Positions 10,862-21,044 of a stretch of 64,000 nt of DNA are shown piece after piece. Both the position numbers and the translations under genes were made by a program. The stretch's first letter is position 1, and each line of letters starts with the position of its first letter. The notes beneath the pieces were generated by a model. The model saw only the letters and a program-made list of their open reading frames with translations, made no database searches and was not told where the DNA came from. Where the stretch lies: assembly GCA_950295325.1 (NCBI GenBank), contig OX485805.1:47762758-47826757 (forward strand), written 5' to 3'. This DNA is from Polytrichum commune. Lineage: Eukaryota > Streptophyta > Polytrichopsida > Polytrichales > Polytrichaceae.

Positions 10862-13800
10862 ATGGCCACCATCCGAGCACTGCACCATTCCATCCCCCTT
10901 ATGATCCCTCTTGGAGATGATGGTCTAGCCAAAGTCGCGGAGTCATTCCTTAGTCTGAGGTTTAGATTCCACCCAGACTCAATTCATGTCGAGGAAGAGG
11001 TCTTTGATGACAACGGTGACTTGAGTCACACTGTCCTTCAGATGTCCTTTCGCATTGACGATGGTAGGGTTTGGTTCTTGCTCCCTGCAAAGTACAAGGC
11101 CATAGGCGTCACCGAGTCGGAGATGGCCACCACTACTGTGTTGCTAACACCAGGCGTGTCCCTCACCTCCACCATGCAGGCTCCTCTTCTGGCGACGGTC
11201 AAAAAGGAGCCCGGCATCCAAGAGGTTACCTTGCTCAGTGATGACTCTGATGATGATGTGCCACTTGCCTCTGACTTTGCCTCACTTACCCCACCTCCAT
11301 CGCAAGATCAACCCTTCATCAATCCTCTCAGGATTCCACACTCGCCTACTGTGAGTCAACCACCTACTTCCAGACCCCCAGTTCACCCAGGTGTCTCCAT
11401 AGATCGTCCCAGTGTTGTTCAGCAATTGAAGTTGCTTGCAACCCGACCAGGGTCCAAGAACATCCTCAAGAGTATTGATTATGAATCTGTTGGGCATGAG
11501 AAGGTTGATTTCCTCCCATCTGTTTTTGACGGCGACGTCATCTTTGAGTTCCCTCCTCTGGGACCTGATGCTCCCCATTCCCATGCTAGACTCATGTTCG
11601 GAATGGACAAGCGTTTCGACGGTCATGCTTGGTGTAGGACAAAGACGTCTAACATTACCAATGATCTCGGCTTGACCTTCCGGTCCTCATGTTGTGTTGG
11701 CCATCTCCGTTGTGATAACAAGGGATGTGATTATCTCAACCGCCCCAATCGAGCCACTGACGTCAACGAGACCGAATGGGAAGGCTGTACCGCCTCACCC
11801 TACTCTGTAGGAGCTGATCCCCCATCTGGGTCATCTCTCGTTTGTAAGGTCTGTAAGACACCACCCTATTGTCTTGATACTTGCCAAGCTAAGATGTACT
11901 ATGTTCTTGGCAGAGGTGACATGACCCGTGCATGCATCCATATGGGTCATCACCATCACCCCGTTTCGCAAGGTGTCTATAGAGAGTCTAAGGTCAAAAT
12001 TCATGATCTCATTGGTAGAGAGGTTGAGAGGACTCCCACCGCCACCAACTCTGCCATTGCATTGGCTGCAAGTAAAGAGTTCCTGGCCAAGTATCTTCTA
12101 CGCACGGGATCTGATCCCAATAAAGTTATGGACCTGGAGTCCATGAAGTTTGTCATGGACAGGTACCAACACCTCAGCACCCCGAGTATTCGAAACACTG
12201 TCACTTCCTTCAAGCGCATTGGGCGAGGGGGGATCATTGACAGCATCACTGGACTCAGAGGTCATAGCAGTTGGCCCTATGTGCAAGAAAACAAATTCCC
12301 AGGCCAAGGAAAGCTGTTGGAGAAAGTCTATGTGTTCAAGATGTCCGAGGTGGGCCCTGGCTCTGGAGTTGACCTTGTCAGGAGAATGCAACCACACGGT
12401 GATTTGCAGGATGCTTGGGTCATGTTTGACCATGTCAAACGTGTCAAGGGGTGGACAACCATGGCTTGCCATGTCTATGACTCGGCCTACTGCCGGGTTA
12501 TGACTATTGCAGTATGTGATATGCAGTCTGAGGATGTCACGGCGCAGAGCCTTCTTTGGCATGGGCTCAATGAAGTTATGCTCAGACATGGCATTGCTAA
12601 AGTTAACTTCAAAGGGTTCATGGCGGACAGTGCACAGGCCAATTGGAATGCAGTTAGGATTATCTATGGCAGCGGTGATCCCAAGGTTCCTATGGAGTCT
12701 CGCGAGAGGACATGTCTATTGCATTGGACAGTGTCTATGGAGCGCCACACCGCCACCCACATCAAGCCTGACCTCCAACAACAACACAAGTTGTTATGCA
12801 AGCAGTACAAGGATGCCAAGACTCCCGAGCAGTCCGAGTCCCGTTATCTTGCCATCCGGGCATGGTGGCTTTCCTCTAGAACTGCATCCGAGGAAGGAAT
12901 CAAGGACCTTGATACATGGCTTGCATTCTGGCATTTTCGTTACCGTCAATGGGGTGGTTTCATGCAACTAGTGAGTACCCACCCACTTTCTATTTCGCTT
13001 TTTGGTGTCAACTTTTTTTTTGGATTTTTTTTGGTTTTTTTTGGTTTTTTGGTGTTAGTTTTGGCTTTTAGCGTGTTTTTGTGCAAAGCGTACTCACTAC
13101 ATTTTATTGACTTCTCTCAGAATTTCACAGATTCTGAGTTGGCAGAGATGCCATCTTGCAACCTCTCCGAGACAGTCCATAACAAATGGCTTCAGCAGTC
13201 TGGAAACCGTGGCTCTGATCTGTATGTTGCGACCGTGGATGATTTCGTGAGGGCGTTCATGCAATGTACGAACTACTACGCCTACTTGAAGGGTGATCGC
13301 TCTGGTACTGGCCCAAGAAAAGAAGAACTCCGCCTTCGTGCTGCACAACGATCCGGTGACGCCAAGAGAATTGTTGCAGCCCTCGAGCACATGCCTAGAG
13401 CAGAGCATTGGTGCACCCGCAAACCCCAACTCGAAGGAGAGGAGGTCTTTGGCACCACCAAGCGCAAACTTGATATGCCCCCTGGTTCTGATCAAGATTC
13501 ACATAGACCCGACAAGGTCAGCTTCTCTCATCCACGAGTGAGCACTAGGTCAACCAAGGCACGCACTGATTCCGCCACACCATCAGACCTGCCCCTAGCA
13601 CAATCACCCGAGAAATCGATTCCACAACGGGTCACCCACGTCAATAACATTCAGGAGACCCACTGCGATGTCTCCAAGTGGCACATTTCTAGACTGCCCA
13701 AGACTTCCGCCAAGGCCTGCTTCGCCATGCAAGCTCGCACAAAGACCAAGTGCACCCAGAAGATCGTTCGGCATGGTAAAAGTACTCCAGCTCCTACGTA

Positions 13801-14530
13801 CACCGGCTACATGCGCGACTACAAGAAGAACAAGGACTTCTTGACACAGTTCTTCTTCTGCAACGATGACATTGAGAGATGTGTCAAAGGCACTAGGAGG
13901 AAGTGGGTGCAGCACCGTCCGGATGTCCCGGACGTCTGGCCTGTCCTCACTGGGACAAACCTCACTCTCCAGGAGGTTCTGGCCCTTGAAGAAGGGGGAT
14001 TCCAACTTCAGCAACATCAAGATGTGTCACCCAGAAGACTCTTTGGCGACTCCTCCAATGTTGCTTCATCCATGGCCGAACTCCCTACCCCGGCCCAAGC
14101 CGATCAATACCCTACGCTGAGGTTTGGAAAAAAGATCCGGCGCAGTAACAACGGACCATGCGTCCAACAACGCAACAAGTGGGAGTCAGCCCTCAACGTC
14201 GACGGTCAAATCACCTCCGTCACAATGATACCTCAGCCAAGGATCGGGTGCATCATTCTGTTCCAGTCCCGAAAGAAGGCCAAGGTTGAAGAGTACCGTA
14301 TCACTATCAGCACCTTCCCATCGTGCACGTGCCCGGATTTCGTGGAGATGTCAGCAAGAGCACTTGGGAAGCGGCGCCCTTGGGTGAACTGCAAGCACTT
14401 GTACTTCATCTTCCGTGTGACCTACAACTTGGATCAATACCAAGACACTTTCATCCATGCTCCGAGCCTTAGTTTCAATGAAGTGAAGCACCTCCTCGAA
14501 AGTGGCATCATGAAGCATGTGGGACCTTAG
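10862..14530 (+). CDS. Large MULE/DDE-like transposase with SWIM zinc finger
   Basis: One intact 1,222-codon frame that probably contains one 150-nt phase-0 intron (12971-13120), giving about 1,172 residues when spliced. An acidic and proline-rich N-terminus is followed near residues 270-345 by cysteine/histidine clusters (SSCCVGHLRCDNKGCDYLNR, then CKVCKTPPYCLDTC), resembling the zinc module ahead of MULE-type transposase cores. Candidate acidic catalytic positions are MFDHV (about residue 522), FMADSAQANW (about 588) and SETVHNKW after the intron. The CLLHW...ERH stretch near 620 fits the Cys/His signature seen in MULE-type cores. A SWIM finger lies near the end (CTCPDF, then CKHLYFIF, about residues 1155-1185). 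The likely role is DNA transposition in the nucleus. A TATA-like box sits upstream. The intact frame, beside decayed neighbours, suggests a young copy. A domesticated SWIM protein is the alternative. Confidence 0.7.
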   Translation: MATIRALHHSIPLMIPLGDDGLAKVAESFLSLRFRFHPDSIHVEEEVFDDNGDLSHTVLQMSFRIDDGRVWFLLPAKYKAIGVTESEMATTTVLLTPGVSLTSTMQAPLLATVKKEPGIQEVTLLSDDSDDDVPLASDFASLTPPPSQDQPFINPLRIPHSPTVSQPPTSRPPVHPGVSIDRPSVVQQLKLLATRPGSKNILKSIDYESVGHEKVDFLPSVFDGDVIFEFPPLGPDAPHSHARLMFGMDKRFDGHAWCRTKTSNITNDLGLTFRSSCCVGHLRCDNKGCDYLNRPNRATDVNETEWEGCTASPYSVGADPPSGSSLVCKVCKTPPYCLDTCQAKMYYVLGRGDMTRACIHMGHHHHPVSQGVYRESKVKIHDLIGREVERTPTATNSAIALAASKEFLAKYLLRTGSDPNKVMDLESMKFVMDRYQHLSTPSIRNTVTSFKRIGRGGIIDSITGLRGHSSWPYVQENKFPGQGKLLEKVYVFKMSEVGPGSGVDLVRRMQPHGDLQDAWVMFDHVKRVKGWTTMACHVYDSAYCRVMTIAVCDMQSEDVTAQSLLWHGLNEVMLRHGIAKVNFKGFMADSAQANWNAVRIIYGSGDPKVPMESRERTCLLHWTVSMERHTATHIKPDLQQQHKLLCKQYKDAKTPEQSESRYLAIRAWWLSSRTASEEGIKDLDTWLAFWHFRYRQWGGFMQLVSTHPLSISLFGVNFFFGFFLVFFGFLVLVLAFSVFLCKAYSLHFIDFSQNFTDSELAEMPSCNLSETVHNKWLQQSGNRGSDLYVATVDDFVRAFMQCTNYYAYLKGDRSGTGPRKEELRLRAAQRSGDAKRIVAALEHMPRAEHWCTRKPQLEGEEVFGTTKRKLDMPPGSDQDSHRPDKVSFSHPRVSTRSTKARTDSATPSDLPLAQSPEKSIPQRVTHVNNIQETHCDVSKWHISRLPKTSAKACFAMQARTKTKCTQKIVRHGKSTPAPTYTGYMRDYKKNKDFLTQFFFCNDDIERCVKGTRRKWVQHRPDVPDVWPVLTGTNLTLQEVLALEEGGFQLQQHQDVSPRRLFGDSSNVASSMAELPTPAQADQYPTLRFGKKIRRSNNGPCVQQRNKWESALNVDGQITSVTMIPQPRIGCIILFQSRKKAKVEEYRITISTFPSCTCPDFVEMSARALGKRRPWVNCKHLYFIFRVTYNLDQYQDTFIHAPSLSFNEVKHLLESGIMKHVGP
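12971..13120 (+). other. In-frame intron inside the transposase-like gene
   Basis: The sequence starts gtgagtaccc, is strongly T-rich, and ends ttgacttctctcag. It is exactly 150 nt with no stop codon in the frame, so the gene reads through it. The translation across it is a Phe/Leu/Val-rich run unlike the flanking hydrophilic protein. It lies in phase 0 between FMQL and NFTDSE. It is best read as a spliced intron that happens to be open. Confidence 0.85.
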
Positions 14531-15155
14531 CGTGGATACCTATAGGAGCTAGGCTGCCCCCCCTTATTTATAAGTTGTCGCTAAGTATTATTGCGTTGAG
14601 TATACTATAGTATGAGTGCATGTTTTCCGAAAATATCGTTGATATATCAGACCTATCATTATCTACATGATGTGAATTGTATTCGTTTTTAAATATCTAT
14701 AAAGGTTTCTAAATATTTATGGGTCTCTCCTTCCAACAGTAGTTTTAGATGTTATTGAATGGTACGAGTTTTGCTACTTTGCTTGAATGCTTGAATGCTT
14801 GAATTTTTTGACTTAGAATTTTCTCTTACGTTGTGACCATAGCCTATGATTAACCGGCTCTCACCATAATATGGACAGTCAAAAGTTCCCTGGTTTAAGT
14901 AAATCATGTCAACTAGTCTCTCTGAAAGGTACCCTAAAACCAAGTCTCTGTCCTGAAAGCCCTCAAAATTTGCACGGAAATAGGTCCATCATTTTTACTA
15001 AAAAAAGAGGTCCCACGACTTTTTCTATTTATATTTTCTAAATTTGGAAATTTTATTACTATATTTGGAAAGCGTTGACTTTTTTCTGCTCACCGTGAGC
15101 ATATTTTCTGCTCACCGCTCACCGCTCGTGTCCCACCGCTCACACGGTAGCGTCA
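14531..15155. other. Intergenic region, no gene seen
   Basis: AT-rich 3' flank of the transposase-like gene, ending in short 'gctcaccgctcac' iterations at about 15092-15131 that mark a junction with the next gene copy. No coding sequence is supported. Confidence 0.6.
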
Positions 15156-15159
15156 TTGG

Positions 15160-16927
15160 TTGGAGAGGCAGCAGAAAGCAGCTGCAAAATCAACGAAGAA
15201 AGGCAAGAAGAAGGTGACAACTCCTGGAGAGGTAGAAGTGAGAACCCCTGTGAAGGGTAGTCCTACCGTGGACTCTGCTTCCCAGATTCGCACAGTTTCA
15301 GCGAGGGGTACTAAGAGGGACACCTCATATGAGCTCCTTTCCCAGTTGCCGGTTGTTGATCTCACAGAGGAGGCCAATTGCATGAATGATGAGTTCATTC
15401 TAAACTCATCATTGTTTGATGTCCTTGGCGGTGAATCGGGCAATTTATCACCCCTCTACGATGACCTCAAAGCTTTTATTTCTAAGGTATTTTTATTTTC
15501 ATTTGCCCATCTTATGTGGTTCTGTTTTGCAACTGCTACTATTTAGTTCTCCATTTCTGTTTGCTTTTGAAATTGTTAGGTTTCTTACATGCATTGAATT
15601 GCTCATTGAGCAGCATTCACCTGATAAAAGGCGTGCGCACAAAGGATCTTCTAAAAACCACCCTTGTGTGGATTTGATCCTTGTGGACCAACCAGAAGGT
15701 CTCGCAGTTCCTGGCGTTTCGAACCCGATTTCATCTGTGCCCTTATGGAACCAGGATTCTAAGGAATGGTTGGAGCCCATTTTTGATTTTGCCGACCAAC
15801 ACCTCCAGGATGATGGTGCACTCATCATCATTCATCCGTTTCGATTGAGCACAAAGTCAAACATACTCGGATACTGCAAGTCCTACGGATTTGAAATCCG
15901 CAAGGAGTGGTGGGGGATGAACCGTCTTCATTTGACATCAACAGTACATCCGACATCCACTGTAAGTTCAGAACCTATACTTTATGCGCTGCGGTGTTTG
16001 GTTAGTTTGGTCATGTCCTCGCATAGGGCTATCATCTTTGTGCTACCGTGATTTGATCTTTAAATGTATATGTTTTCGTTTGTCATATATTTGTTATTGT
16101 ATTCGATTGTAATCTCTGTCCTATGTTCTGATTCGGCTTTGACATTATGGATCTTCACACATGATTTGATTCTCCATCAGCATTGTCATTCTTGTCTAAT
16201 CTTCTTATTCGAATGGCAGACCATGAGATTTGGCATCTGTTTGGCGGTGAGGAGTCTTCCAGGGGTTCCCAACTCTAGATTTTCTTTTCAGCCAATTCCT
16301 GCTCTTGACCACCACGGAGTAGACGTTGCCAGAGATGACATCCTCATGAACCTGGTCACGAAAGATGATCAGCTCATGAATGGCAATTTACCTTGGCAAG
16401 GCCCTCGGGAGAAGTCCGTCTTGCTCATGCAGATGCTTATAGAAGCGTCTACCTTTCCTGGGGATATCGTGGTTGATTGCACTGCAGCCACTGGTTCGTT
16501 TTCTCAACCTAAACCCTACTCAGTCTCAGTTTATTTTCCTCAAGGTTTCAACTCAATTTTATGTGTACATTCACTTTTCACTTAAATCATCTTCACTTCT
16601 CTAGGGTCGTCCATACACGCTTGTCGCAATATCAACCGACATATTGCCGCGTTGGAGCCGGATGAGGAAATCTTCAAGGCCTTACTGGCACCCCTCATCC
16701 GGGCTTCACCTACTCTTTCACCTCCTCACCTGGATCCACTCACCATCGTGGATGACATTGATGGCGAGGAAATTGAAGTTGAGCGGATCGTGAAGAAATC
16801 CCGATTCAGTAAGTAAGTTTGAACCGTCAAGTAATATGCATTTCTATTGAGTTCATGTTGATTTATGTTACTTCTTTTTGTTGTCAATTCTTATTTCGGC
16901 TTTCGTTTTGCAGGTGCGAGATCCTGA
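15160..16927 (+). pseudogene. Second DNA methyltransferase-like gene, 5'-truncated
   Basis: A plus-strand relative of the gene at 1-4172 without its ParB-like half. Exons are about 15160-15486 (basic linker KAAAKSTKKGKKK), about 15580-15961, 16220-16493, 16605-about 16807 and 16914-16927. The motif IV region reads LILVDQPEGLAVPGVSNP (D-Q-P-E at 15685-15696), followed by FDFADQHLQDDGALIIIHP. Next come the conserved NLPWQGPREKSVLLMQML and motif I IVVDCTAATG, which continues across an intron as SSIHACRNINRHIAALEPDE. Exon junctions after motif I match the minus-strand copy. The exon 1 to exon 2 junction does not keep frame with the obvious acceptor (15578-15579); a phase-0 alternative would be the acceptor just before CAGCATTCACC (about 15612). 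There is no clear ATG: the sequence before 15160 is unrelated, so the copy looks truncated. The catalytic D-P-P-Y is again absent. Confidence 0.62.
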
Positions 16928-17975
16928 TTTCTCCCCAGCATTGACCTTTTTTTTGTAGGCCGACATTTTTCCCAAGCCCTCCTAAACCCTTTGAGTTGCC
17001 TACATATGCCGAAGAAATCGCATATTGTTTTGCAAGGGATGGCATACGGAATCCCACTTCGCGCTCCCGTTCTCTGTCTCGTACAGGCTTGAGTTTTCTA
17101 GATCTAGAAGCTGTTCAGTGTGATGAGCAGGAGTAAACGCATTCGACCACACATGACAATGGTTCTCATGATATTACCGCTCTTAGTAATAGGACATACA
17201 ATATTGTTGTCTCCTTTTTCATACCTCTTAATAGCATTCACTGTTTGTTTTTGGTTATACGTATTCATTTACGTTCATTGTCTACACCATAAGCGCGCAT
17301 GTGATCTCAATATTTTGATAGTTAGTGGCCTTCACCCTAAACCAGACCCTGCGGTCAAAGAGGCATTTCTAACTAATTCCAGCCCTCTAACGTTCTGGCA
17401 GCTATATTTGAGCAGTATTGTAATCTAATAAAACGGACGGCAAAAATATGGACATAACAATTTGATGTGGTCGAGTTTTTCACCAATACAGCCACTGTAT
17501 ATTGCAATGTATGACAATATCTAATCAAAAGTACAACCTGGACAGTTAGATACTGCTCCTCTAAATTGTTGTCATATAAAGATTAGCCTGAATTGGGACT
17601 ACTTTGTCCTTGATGTGTATAATGGTAGGGTCTAAGCATGTCCAGTAATTTTCTTAAAAACATTTTACTACCAAATAGTCACACCGAGGTTATTGCCGAA
17701 ACAAAGAACCCTACTATCACGATACAATTGTGTTGATACAATAAAAAATTTATATCCTTATTCTCTTTTGTTACACGTGTTCATAGTAATGGATTCACAA
17801 TTAATCACTGCCGAACTATTACTGTTATAGAAGTTTCTGAACTGAATAAACATCATTCATTAAGATACGTATCCTAAACCTTGTCTGTTACGTGAGCAGT
17901 ATAGAAACTCATATACTTTGTCTCTTTAAATGACAAATATATATTTACTTAGCAGTTACAATACATCATAGAGCC
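16928..17975. other. Intergenic AT-rich region, no gene seen
   Basis: This stretch follows the stop of the methyltransferase-like copy. Short open frames (for example 17120-17428) are AT-rich, hydrophobic and without recognisable motifs. Nothing is supported. Confidence 0.5.
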
Positions 17976-18002
17976 ACGGATGTGGGAGCCCAGAATTCGA
18001 CG

Positions 18003-18028
18003 GAAATACGGAAATACGGAAATACGGA
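18003..18028. repeat. Nine-base tandem repeat (ggaaatacg)
   Basis: Three direct copies of ggaaatacg sit just inside the left end of the 18-22 kb element, followed by the related inverted sequence 'tttccgtatttt'. This could form a short hairpin. Confidence 0.7.
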
Positions 18029-18410
18029 TCCAATTTCCGTATTTTACCTTGCCCACGTAAGGATGATAGGGTCTATTAGGTTACAATTTAGTGTACTAGG
18101 AAATAGGGGTATCTCAATCCGCCTCGCACGATGAAAAGGATAAAAAGAAGCATGATTACCGGTCCGGTAAATATGGTTAGGGGGACCGTGTAATCATGGT
18201 CCGGACCGCTGGGCCGGACCATGTAACGGTTATGCCATGTTCAACCAACCGCCCGGAGGTGGAGGGGCAGTTACAACGGCCTTATGACGGTTGGGGGCAA
18301 AGAAAGCCGTTGGTAAAAATGTTAGTAAAACCGTTGGTGAGAACCGCCGGAAAACGGTTGGTAACCGTTTTCCGTTAAACCAAACGGTAACAGGGGAAGG
18401 AAGAGGGAGG

Positions 18411-18424
18411 AGGGATATTTAAGG
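18411..18424 (+). promoter_or_regulatory. TATA-like site of the ORF-carrying element
   Basis: The sequence gggatatttaaggg lies about 100 bp upstream of the first ATG (18523) and about 260 bp upstream of the more conserved-looking start (18679). It follows a purine-rich tract. It is a plausible core promoter, without direct evidence. Confidence 0.35.
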
Positions 18425-18522
18425 GTCCCTTCCTTCTCCTTCCCACTTTTTTCTGATTCACAAACGACGAAATTGCTGAGAGAACGAGTGGTGAGGTTGT
18501 TGTCATTTCGAGCCGCCAACAG

Positions 18523-19896
18523 TTGGATTGCTGGGACTCAGCACTTTTCAGTCACCGGCAGTTGGTTTGCCGGGACTCTGTAGCAGTTAGACGGAAGAAA
18601 AGAGATCCGGAGAGGGAGAGTTTGCAAGCTGGAAGAGAGTTCCCGTACTTGAGACGGAGGGTGAGCAAAGAGAGGAAGATGCCGGAAATACGGGAAGAAG
18701 ATCAGAGGGAGCTCATCCCGATCCCGCTCAAAGCTCTCATACCTGCAATTCCAAGGGAGGACAGGGAATTGCAGGAGCTGGTGGAGGATCTCCGGGTTAT
18801 GGGCTGTGCGGGATTGCTTGCCAAACCCTGGAACCTCCGAGCGGAAAACACCCTCCGGGAATTTAAATTTGAGAGAGGTAATCAATGGTTAGGGACCAAG
18901 AGGAGGGATCCGGATAATTGGACTCCGGATGTGTGGAATAGAGTTTACGGGTTCCCGAGGGGAATTGCAGAGGGATGGGCCGGCCGCCGCGATGGTCTAT
19001 TCGCAGGGAAGTTTAGAGGGGACGCGGATCCAAAGGACGGATTCCACCTAGGGAATTGCCGGAACCTGAGGGAGCGGAGAGTGCTAGAATTCCTCCTACC
19101 CATCCTTAATCCGGACAAGCCAAAGCGGATTAGCCTCACCATGGCTAATACCCTGTTTGGTACCATGTCCGGAGTCCGGCCAGTGAACTGGGGATTGATT
19201 ATTCAGGAGATAGTAGGACGGGCCCTCCCCCATATAGGCCGGAAACCCTCCTTCCTCTCCCCCTTCATTCTGCACCTCTATCAGCACTTCGACTGTTTCA
19301 CGGCCGAGGAGGAGGACCTGCTGACGATAGCGGCGGACGAGGTCACTTACAAACTCCATCCGGAAGTTGGGGACTTCGAGACGGAAACTTCCAGCGACCC
19401 CATCATTCCGGAAGCACCTCCCTCGTCACCCGGAAGCCCGCCGCCAGCAGTCTCGAGGCCACTCTCTCCTCCTCCCTCTCACCATCATCCGGAAGCCGGA
19501 CCCAGCCGGGAGACCCCATGGCGGAATGTGGATCTCTCCGCTTGGGACTTTCCGGAGGATCCCTTCAAACGGTTCCAGGAGGGGATGGAGGACATGAAGA
19601 CCCAGTATTACCGGCTGGAGCACATCGTCAGAGGGGTGAACCATGCTCTAGACGACTGCGGACCCGGAAATATTCTCCGGGAGTTGGCAAAGAGGGCGGA
19701 CCGGAAGGAGCTTGAGCAGGCCAAGACGAAGAACGCCCACCTCACCGCACAGGTAGCGGCCATGACTCAGGAGCTGAGTCAGAAGAGCGAGGAGATCCGG
19801 AAGTACCACGCGGAGCAGGCGGTGCTCTTCAGCCGGATCCGGGAGCTGGTGGGTGGGTCATCCGGCGGAGATCGTCAACAAGGCGCAGATCTATGA
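18523..19896 (+). CDS. Element ORF1, unknown protein with helical domain and coiled coil
   Basis: A 457-residue frame. The first ATG is at 18523; an in-frame ATG at 18679 (MPEIREEDQRELIPIPLKAL) starts the well-structured part and may be the true start. Residues about 53-290 look like a folded, Trp/Arg-rich domain (DVWNRVYGFPRGIAEGWAGR, ISLTMANTLFGTMSGVRPVN, FLSPFILHLYQHFDCFTAEE). A proline/serine linker follows (about 285-330), then an acidic amphipathic segment and a predicted coiled coil (about 380-445, TAQVAAMTQELSQKSEEIRK). This layout resembles gag-like or plant mobile-domain proteins, but I recognise no family. The frame ends shortly after a 4-bp duplication. No RT, protease, integrase or zinc knuckle is present. 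Confidence 0.6.
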   Translation: MDCWDSALFSHRQLVCRDSVAVRRKKRDPERESLQAGREFPYLRRRVSKERKMPEIREEDQRELIPIPLKALIPAIPREDRELQELVEDLRVMGCAGLLAKPWNLRAENTLREFKFERGNQWLGTKRRDPDNWTPDVWNRVYGFPRGIAEGWAGRRDGLFAGKFRGDADPKDGFHLGNCRNLRERRVLEFLLPILNPDKPKRISLTMANTLFGTMSGVRPVNWGLIIQEIVGRALPHIGRKPSFLSPFILHLYQHFDCFTAEEEDLLTIAADEVTYKLHPEVGDFETETSSDPIIPEAPPSSPGSPPPAVSRPLSPPPSHHHPEAGPSRETPWRNVDLSAWDFPEDPFKRFQEGMEDMKTQYYRLEHIVRGVNHALDDCGPGNILRELAKRADRKELEQAKTKNAHLTAQVAAMTQELSQKSEEIRKYHAEQAVLFSRIRELVGGSSGGDRQQGADL

Positions 19897-20755
19897 CCGG
19901 ATGATGGAGTCCAGAGAACCCGCTTCCGCCAGGCAGACCCTCCCCATCCTCGTGAAGTATTCACGGACGATGAAGGACCTCCTGGCGGAAATCCAGAAGG
20001 TGGTTCCGCCAAGCGGAACACCCCGGAGGGTGCTTTATCCGGGTCCACCAGGATCACCAACCGGAACCCTCTACGAGGTGGTTGGTGAAGTGGCCCTGGT
20101 TCAGAATCCGCCGTCCTCTGCAGGACCCAGCCAGCAGGGAGGCGGCTCCCAACCTGGTAGTTCCGGAGGGGCTCAGGAAAGGGTCCGTTCTCCCCAGGTG
20201 AGGCGGAAAAGCACCGGGTCGGTCCGATCCGGAAGGGGCCAGTCCCCTGTTCCGCGGAACTCGGATAGGTCCCGGACTCCGGACAGGGCTAGGACGCCGA
20301 TCCGGCACCAGGCTTCTGACCGGGAGGCAACTCCGAGTAGGGGCAAGGCCCCTATGACCCACGCCTCGCCATCGTCTCCTCTGGACTGCCAAATGGTCAG
20401 CCCCTTTCCTCCGCCACCCTCAAGGGCGGCCTCCAACAGGGATCCGCGGACGGCTTCGATCTCAGGAGGACGGAATCCGGACCAAGGCACCGGAAGCGAT
20501 CCTTCTCCAGTCCGAAGCATCCGGATGGGGACAGCTTCCGGAACCCCAGGGACAGTATCCGGAACGCCAGGGACAGCAACCCCGCGGACCGAGAGGGCAG
20601 CGGATTCGGAGGACGAGGTTGCTCCGTCTCCGAACATGAGGAGGATGCTCACGCGGCTGCAGAAGGCATCGCCGGCAGGGGGCTCATCCGCCGTCAGCGG
20701 GTTGGGGAGTCACTCAAAGGAGGGATCGGCTCCGAAGAAGCACCGGTCTTCTTAG
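19853..20755 (+). CDS. Element ORF2, continuation of ORF1 in a shifted frame
   Basis: A 300-codon frame that overlaps the end of ORF1 and has no ATG where it opens (the codon at 19853 is GTG). Its first part (IVNKAQIYDRMMESREPASA, then TMKDLLAEIQKVV) continues the coiled-coil character of ORF1. The rest is a low-complexity Ser/Pro/Arg/Gly tail with many RSRTPDRARTP-like stretches. The frame relation and the GGTGGGTGGG tract at the junction indicate that ORF1 and ORF2 were one protein of about 740 residues, split by a 4-bp duplication. Programmed frameshifting is a less likely reading. The function is unknown; the basic tail could bind nucleic acid. Confidence 0.5.
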   Translation: MGHPAEIVNKAQIYDRMMESREPASARQTLPILVKYSRTMKDLLAEIQKVVPPSGTPRRVLYPGPPGSPTGTLYEVVGEVALVQNPPSSAGPSQQGGGSQPGSSGGAQERVRSPQVRRKSTGSVRSGRGQSPVPRNSDRSRTPDRARTPIRHQASDREATPSRGKAPMTHASPSSPLDCQMVSPFPPPPSRAASNRDPRTASISGGRNPDQGTGSDPSPVRSIRMGTASGTPGTVSGTPGTATPRTERAADSEDEVAPSPNMRRMLTRLQKASPAGGSSAVSGLGSHSKEGSAPKKHRSS

Positions 20756-21038
20756 TTAGGAGGGTAGCTAGATTAGTCAGGCAGAATAGAGGTAGGCATG
20801 TAGGACTTAGGAGTTTTTGAAGATGAGTAATAAAATTCTCTCTTAGGCATGTCAGCGGGAAATCCGGATCTTGATCCGGAAAAACCGGGAGACCGGGTGT
20901 AGTTAGGGTTTTCCTCAAGCGGCGGCGGTCTGGGCCGCCGCCCTCAGTTTAGGGATTTTTGAGCCTCTACTTAAGGCTGAATAAGGAGCTTGAGAAGGGT
21001 TCCTTCTCCATTGTTGTATTGCGATTACTCCTATTCTG

Positions 21039-21044
21039 AATAAA
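21039..21044 (+). terminator. Polyadenylation-like AATAAA in the element
   Basis: An AATAAA hexamer lies about 280 bp after the ORF2 stop, with T-rich sequence downstream (tctttacttctcactcc). Another near match (aataaaat) is at 20829. Such a signal inside TG...CA borders is expected for an LTR R region. Confidence 0.4.

Noticed and set aside
12995-13110. Transmembrane segment in the transposase-like protein
   Set aside because: The hydrophobic run lies exactly between GT and AG splice signals in T-rich DNA; it is an intron read as protein.
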